A stretch of 64,000 nt of DNA from an uncultured Lachnospiraceae bacterium (lineage in GTDB: Bacteria; Bacillota; Clostridia; Lachnospirales; Lachnospiraceae): assembly GCA_947629865.1 (NCBI GenBank), contig CANRFJ010000014.1:1-64000 (forward strand), written 5' to 3'. Both the position numbers and the translations under genes were made by a program. The notes beneath the pieces are model-generated. The model searched no databases. It saw nothing but the letters and a program-made list of their open reading frames with translations, and was not told where the DNA came from. Of the stretch, positions 59,514 through 64,000 are shown piece after piece (the first letter of the stretch is position 1; every line of letters starts with the position of its first letter).

Positions 59514-59747
59514 ATGTCAGTATTGCAGGATCAGGTTGTTCAAAAAGTCAGTGGACTTTCAGAAGATAATCTGCAGTTTTTGCTAGAGATGATAGATCGT
59601 TTTATGCAGCCGGAAGTTAAGGAAAGCAAGAATATGGTAATCACAAAGAGAATTGGGATTGCCAGAGGGCAGAACTTATATGATGACGATTACGATTTTG
59701 ATGAGGTGAACCCTGAAATTGCTAAAGTGTTTGGAGCGGTAGTGTGA
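59514..59747 (+). CDS. Small antitoxin-like protein (no adjacent toxin)
   Basis: VLQDQVVQKVSGLSEDNLQFLLEMIDRFM; acidic C-terminus YDDDYDFDEVNPEIAKVFG. Confidence 0.5.
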   Translation: MSVLQDQVVQKVSGLSEDNLQFLLEMIDRFMQPEVKESKNMVITKRIGIARGQNLYDDDYDFDEVNPEIAKVFGAVV

Positions 59748-59864
59748 AAAATCACGCTGATGCGCTGATTTTTCACACGAGAATTTGTGCCGGAGCGTCA
59801 CAAATTCCCCTGATGGCAGACGCGAATTTGAGATTCGCGTCGCCCCGTCGCGAAAACGCTCCGG
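59741..59864. repeat. Palindromic dispersed element, copy 2 (long form)
   Basis: GTGTGAAAAATCA/TGATTTTTCACAC; AATTTGTG/CACAAATT; GACGCGAAT/ATTCGCGTC; CCGGAGCG/CGCTCCGG. Confidence 0.8.
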
Positions 59865-59877
59865 AATGGGGATTAAA

Positions 59878-60204
59878 ATGAAAGCGTTTGATAAAAATTA
59901 CAAATTGCTAGACGAGATGTATCGGGACGAATATTTTCCAGATTTTCTGGTAGACAAAGTAAAAGGTGAACTCCAAAAGGTAATTGACCTGTTGGAAACG
60001 GGCGAAACAAACACCGAGGTTATTCAAGAAAAGCTGGACGAGATGGTCTATGCCATTAACGACTTGCAAGAGGAATTTGACGAAAACGGCAGCGAAATTG
60101 AAACGGTGGCCCGCGACTGCATAGGAGAAAATATAGGCTATGTACTGAAATGGTTTGGTATTTCTATCGATGTCGAGGAAGCCATCCGAGAACGGGATTG
60201 GTAA
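59878..60204 (+). CDS. DUF5713-like protein
   Basis: MKAFDKNYKLLDEMYRDEYFPDFLVDKVKGELQKVIDLLE...IETVARDCIGENIGYVLKWF. Confidence 0.78.
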   Translation: MKAFDKNYKLLDEMYRDEYFPDFLVDKVKGELQKVIDLLETGETNTEVIQEKLDEMVYAINDLQEEFDENGSEIETVARDCIGENIGYVLKWFGISIDVEEAIRERDW

Positions 60205-60372
60205 TAGAGTTTTAGGTTAGTTTAAAAAGGAATTTGCATCGCTAAATTTACCGTTACGATAATTGTAAAGAAGCACAACAAACATAACTGATACAGCCAG
60301 TCGCCCGCGCTATTCCGAGTAAAAAAATATGAAAGAAACGCTCTGTCGAGGACAAATCGCCAGAGCGTTTAA

Positions 60373-60393
60373 AATTTACCTATGAGGTAAATT
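60373..60393. promoter_or_regulatory. TA operator 1
   Basis: AATTTACCT-ATG-AGGTAAATT. Confidence 0.75.
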
Positions 60394-60399
60394 GTCATC

Positions 60400-60428
60400 T
60401 TGACAAAACGAAACATCTGTGTTATTTT
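60400..60428 (+). promoter_or_regulatory. TA promoter
   Basis: TTGACA-N17-TATTTT between the two operators. Confidence 0.6.
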
Positions 60429-60451
60429 GGATTTACCTCAAAGGTAAATCC
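60429..60451. promoter_or_regulatory. TA operator 2
   Basis: GGATTTACCT-CAA-AGGTAAATCC. Confidence 0.75.
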
Positions 60452-60468
60452 AAAAGAGAGGTGATGGC

Positions 60469-60765
60469 TTGGATATCACGTACAAGAACAACAAAATTAA
60501 AAAGGTTTGTACGGATGCCAGAACTGCAGAGAGAACCTACGGTCGAGAAATGGCTGATAAAATACATCATCGTATAGATGAAATAGATGCTGCAGATACT
60601 GTTGAGATGATGATACAGTTCCATATTGGACGATGTCATCCACTTACGCAAAATAGGAAAGGGCAATACGCAGTGGATTTGGTTCACCCATACAGATTGG
60701 TATTCGAGAAGAATGGTGACGAAATTCAAATAGCAAACATTTTGGAAATAGTCGATTATCATTAA
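60469..60765 (+). CDS. HigB/RelE-family toxin
   Basis: ITYKNNKIKKVCTDARTAERTYG...MMIQFHIGRCHPLTQNRKGQYAVDLVHPYRLVF; TTG start. Confidence 0.82.
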   Translation: MDITYKNNKIKKVCTDARTAERTYGREMADKIHHRIDEIDAADTVEMMIQFHIGRCHPLTQNRKGQYAVDLVHPYRLVFEKNGDEIQIANILEIVDYH

Positions 60766-61850
60766 TGGTCAAGATGAAAAGTCAAGGGGGTAGCACAATG
60801 GTGAGAAGTCGTAGTTATATTGCAACGCCACCTGGGGCGACAATTAAAGAGCAGTTGAACGACAGAGGCATGAGCCAGAAGGAATTTGCAGCCAGGATGG
60901 ATATGTCTGAGAAGCATATCAGCAAACTCATTAATGGTGATGTACAGCTTACACCAGAGACCGCCGTTAGATTAGAGATGGTTTTAGGCGTACCGGCTAA
61001 GTTTTGGAATAATCTTGAGGCAATTTACAGAGAGAAGATTATTAAGGCAGAAGCAGAGAATGCAATGGATGCGGATGCTAAAATGGCAACACAATTTCCT
61101 TATAGCGAGATGGCAAAATTCGGATGGGTTCCAGAGACCAGAGAAGTCAAGGAGAAGGTTGTCAATCTTAGGAAATACTTTGAGGTTGTTGAACTCTCAA
61201 TTCTTGGAAGTGATCAGATTACGAGAATTGCATGTAGACGTCTGGCAATTACAGAAAAAAGTGATCTGTCTTTGATGGCATGGGCTCAGGAAGCAAAGAT
61301 TAAGGCGCGAGATATCCAAACTGCCCCGATTACTATCAAGGGTTTGATTTCTGCTATGCCAGAGATAAGAAAGATGACGGTACTAAAACCCAAGGAATTC
61401 TGCCCACAGATAAAGAAGTGTCTTGCAGATTGTGGAATAGCTTTGGTATTTCTACCGCACCTTAAAGGTTCTTTTCTCCAAGGAGCTTCCTTTATGGATG
61501 GAAATAAGATTGTTGTCGGACTTACTGCAAGAGGGAAGGACGCAGATAAGTTTTGGTTCAGCTTGTTCCATGAACTTGCACACATTGTTCTCGGTCATGT
61601 GGGGCAGCCTAATGGCACATCTGAAGATGATGAGAAGGCAGCTAATAGCTGGGCCGGTGATACACTGATTTCATCTGAAGATTTTGAAGTTTTCAGAAGG
61701 AATAGGGATTATTCAGAGAGAAGCGTACTCCAATTTGCAAAAACTCAGGGAATCGCACCAGGGATAGTAGTTGGAAGAATGCAGTTGGAAGGAATTATTA
61801 AGTATAGCATGTTGAATAATTTGAAAGAGAAATATGAAATAGCCGTTTAA
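60765..61850 (+). CDS. HigA-type XRE antitoxin fused to ImmA/IrrE-like metallopeptidase domain
   Basis: ATPPGATIKEQLNDRGMSQKEFAARMDMSEKHISKLINGDVQLTPETA; LFHELAHIVLGH (HExxH). Confidence 0.9.
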   Translation: MVKMKSQGGSTMVRSRSYIATPPGATIKEQLNDRGMSQKEFAARMDMSEKHISKLINGDVQLTPETAVRLEMVLGVPAKFWNNLEAIYREKIIKAEAENAMDADAKMATQFPYSEMAKFGWVPETREVKEKVVNLRKYFEVVELSILGSDQITRIACRRLAITEKSDLSLMAWAQEAKIKARDIQTAPITIKGLISAMPEIRKMTVLKPKEFCPQIKKCLADCGIALVFLPHLKGSFLQGASFMDGNKIVVGLTARGKDADKFWFSLFHELAHIVLGHVGQPNGTSEDDEKAANSWAGDTLISSEDFEVFRRNRDYSERSVLQFAKTQGIAPGIVVGRMQLEGIIKYSMLNNLKEKYEIAV

Positions 61851-61938
61851 AGGATAAAATTGTATATGAGCAGGAGAAGGTAACGGAAAAGCGGAAAAAT
61901 TTGCGACTTCTAAAAAACCGATCTGGGAGCGGGCTTTA

Positions 61939-61967
61939 TTGACATGCAAAAAAATCCCCTGTATAAT
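61939..61967 (+). promoter_or_regulatory. Perfect consensus sigma-A promoter
   Basis: TTGACA-N17-TATAAT. Confidence 0.85.
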
Positions 61968-62088
61968 ACAGGCAGGGGCAGAACCGATGAAATCGGCGCT
62001 GGCCTTTAGTGGCTATTTAAATATCTTATGAGAGGATAGCAGCCATTAAGCATGGAGCTAGAGCAACATTATAGAGGGGAGATACCAG

Positions 62089-62745
62089 TTGAAAAAAATA
62101 CTTATAATCAGTTTATTGCTATTTACATTATGTGGTTGTAATGCTAAAGCAGATAACAGAGAGAGTGAAGTTAAACAAAGTGAAATTAAACAAAGCAACA
62201 GTATCCCTTTGGCAGCTACCGGAAAGTATCTTTTTAATGCAGACAAAATGGAAACGGTCGAAATCAGCGGGGATGCTCTCTTAAAAAGAAGGAAAGTCGA
62301 GATGTCCATAAAGGACACATGGAAAAAAGAGAAAAAATGGGAAGATATAACATTAGAAATTAAACGGGATAAATATGGATTATCAATATCAATGAATTTC
62401 TTTTCTGATTCTTCAGGAGCTGATTTTCTTAGTGGTTTGGGCGAAACATTGGATGAATGGTCTGCTGGGCCAAAAAAGGGTTTTTATTATCAATTAGCTG
62501 TCTATGATTTTAATCGTGATGGAAAAAAAGAAATAATAGTTGCAGGCGGTAACAAACAGGATATTCTTGAGTTATCTGTTTTCCAGTTTAACCCTAAACA
62601 GACTGGTGGGAGGAATAATCCTAAATCGCTCGCTTATCATGTGATTAAGGGTGGTTACAAATCATATGTAAACGAAAAAAATGACATTTGTGTTATTGAT
62701 AACTCTGGTAATAATGTAGCTGTTTATCCATATAAAGATAATTAA
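62089..62745 (+). CDS. Lipoprotein of unknown function
   Basis: MKKILIISLLLFTLCGCNAKA lipobox; YDFNRDGKKEIIVAGG (VCBS/FG-GAP-like); TTG start. Confidence 0.72.
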   Translation: MKKILIISLLLFTLCGCNAKADNRESEVKQSEIKQSNSIPLAATGKYLFNADKMETVEISGDALLKRRKVEMSIKDTWKKEKKWEDITLEIKRDKYGLSISMNFFSDSSGADFLSGLGETLDEWSAGPKKGFYYQLAVYDFNRDGKKEIIVAGGNKQDILELSVFQFNPKQTGGRNNPKSLAYHVIKGGYKSYVNEKNDICVIDNSGNNVAVYPYKDN

Positions 62746-62794
62746 AAGGGATTATAATCCACCGGGGGTACACACCAGATGGGAGGCGATTGCT

Positions 62795-63196
62795 ATGGCC
62801 GGAACACAAAAAGGGATAAATATAAAGAAGGTGCTATCTGGCTTAGGAGTCATTATAGCATTTCTTATCCTTGTCTGTATGATTGTATGTGTTCATAAGT
62901 TTTATAAATCATACACAAGTATAGAAATGATTGAAGGGGAAGAAAGTATTGGGAAAAAGAGGTCGCCGGATGGCAGATATGAAGCACAGGCATATAGAAA
63001 CAATGGAGGCGCTACTACGGATTACGCAGTTTTGGTCGTTTTGAGTGATTTGAAGAATGGGACTGAAAAAAATATTTTTTGGGATTATCATTGTGATTAT
63101 GCGAACATGAAGTGGAACTCCAATGACATAATTGAAATAAATGGAATTGTATTAAAAGTTCCTGATCAAGTGTATGATTATCGGAAAAATAAGTAG
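62795..63196 (+). CDS. DUF5412-like membrane-anchored protein
   Basis: SPDGRYEAQAYRNNGGATTDYAVLVVLSD...KNIFWDYHCDYANMKW. Confidence 0.75.
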   Translation: MAGTQKGINIKKVLSGLGVIIAFLILVCMIVCVHKFYKSYTSIEMIEGEESIGKKRSPDGRYEAQAYRNNGGATTDYAVLVVLSDLKNGTEKNIFWDYHCDYANMKWNSNDIIEINGIVLKVPDQVYDYRKNK

Positions 63197-63316
63197 GTTG
63201 TACTGACTGGAGGTTTGAAATAAAAAGACTCACAAAACCACAGTGAAGACACTGCAGCGAAACGGGAAAAGAGGAACAGACTGACCGTAAAAGAATGGCG
63301 GGAGCGGAGGATATTT

Positions 63317-64000
63317 ATGATAACAAGGAAAACGGTAGTTACTTTGTCTGTTGTCTGCATATTTATTCTGTGTTTATCGGGGTGCAGCAAAAGCGAAAGC
63401 GAGAGTTATTTAGAATTTTTGCAGGAACAGGGAGTTACAGATAATTCACAAAATCATTGGCAAAACACCCAAAATGACAGCGTGCAGATTTCACCGAGGG
63501 GGACATTCCTGCGTGGAATTTCGGACAAGGCTCTTTATCAAATAGAAAATGAGGGACATAAAAAAATAGCGGACGAAGCATATGACTTTTTTGAGTTCAG
63601 GGGGAAGGTGTACTATTACAACAAAAATAACCTCTACTGCTATGATACAGAGACGGAGAAAACGACTGTGCTTATTGCTGTTCCGGCGGATATTCTGTGG
63701 ATTGGTTTATATGATGAAAATATTTTATGCGCCAGATGGAACGAAACATATAATATAGTATTAGAACGGTATGCGCTGGACGGAAAACGGATAAAAAAAT
63801 ATTTTGAATGGAGAGGGACATTGGGCCGAATGGCTCATATAGGAAAATATGTCGTCTTTTTGAAAGACCTTAGAGTGTTGGCGTATGATTTAGAGAACGG
63901 CGAGAAGCATTATCTGATTGACGACGAGGGGCTATCGGATTCGTTTATGGTGGCTGGCCAGGAAAATTTATATATAAGTTTGGGGAGATACACGATTGAT
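63317..64000 (+). CDS. Lipoprotein, partial at the window end (possible beta-propeller)
   Basis: MITRKTVVTLSVVCIFILCLSGCSKSES lipobox; open to the window edge; absent from the ORF track because it has no stop. Confidence 0.7.
   Translation, partial: MITRKTVVTLSVVCIFILCLSGCSKSESESYLEFLQEQGVTDNSQNHWQNTQNDSVQISPRGTFLRGISDKALYQIENEGHKKIADEAYDFFEFRGKVYYYNKNNLYCYDTETEKTTVLIAVPADILWIGLYDENILCARWNETYNIVLERYALDGKRIKKYFEWRGTLGRMAHIGKYVVFLKDLRVLAYDLENGEKHYLIDDEGLSDSFMVAGQENLYISLGRYTID

Overview
64 kb of a Gram-positive, endospore-former-type (Lachnospiraceae/Clostridia-like; inferred from protein families only) chromosome. The housekeeping backbone is iorB, GH18/SH3 and CwlD-type wall hydrolases, Sua5/TsaC, rpiB, proC, a complete F-type ATP synthase operon (atpZ-I-B-E-F-H-A-G-D-C, with a Na+-type c-subunit signature), eno, metK, tRNA-Arg(CCU), a GerA/SpoVAF-type protein, nfo, metG, tatD, rsmA/ksgA, an S1-domain protein, a GGDEF/EAL protein, cdd, an RsmF-like methylase, an Lgt-like protein and a higBA-type toxin-antitoxin pair. 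Two accessory regions stand out. (1) An ECF sigma factor plus a DUF4367-type membrane anti-sigma candidate (16.0-17.3 kb), followed by five sites of the form GCAACA-N16-CGTTT (four extended to ATTTTTGCAACA-N16-CGTTTTAT). These sit upstream of genes for Lys-rich exported proteins (LRR/BspA-like and a tandem paralogous family) spread over 17-37 kb: a candidate ECF secretome regulon. (2) A LysR-controlled cluster (52.5-59.4 kb) with a perfect 10-bp operator palindrome, an Fe-alcohol dehydrogenase, and exported redox proteins: a frameshifted signal-peptide/Ig-like/AKR gene, an exported Ig-like + flavodoxin + aldo/keto-reductase fusion, and an exported flavodoxin. Other observations: a two-copy palindromic dispersed element with alternative pairings, an Lgt-like ORF reading in frame through a promoter and RBS into a small membrane-protein gene, several hairpins overlapping ribosome-binding sites, and catalytically degenerate enzymes. 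All calls come from reading the sequence; no database search was run.
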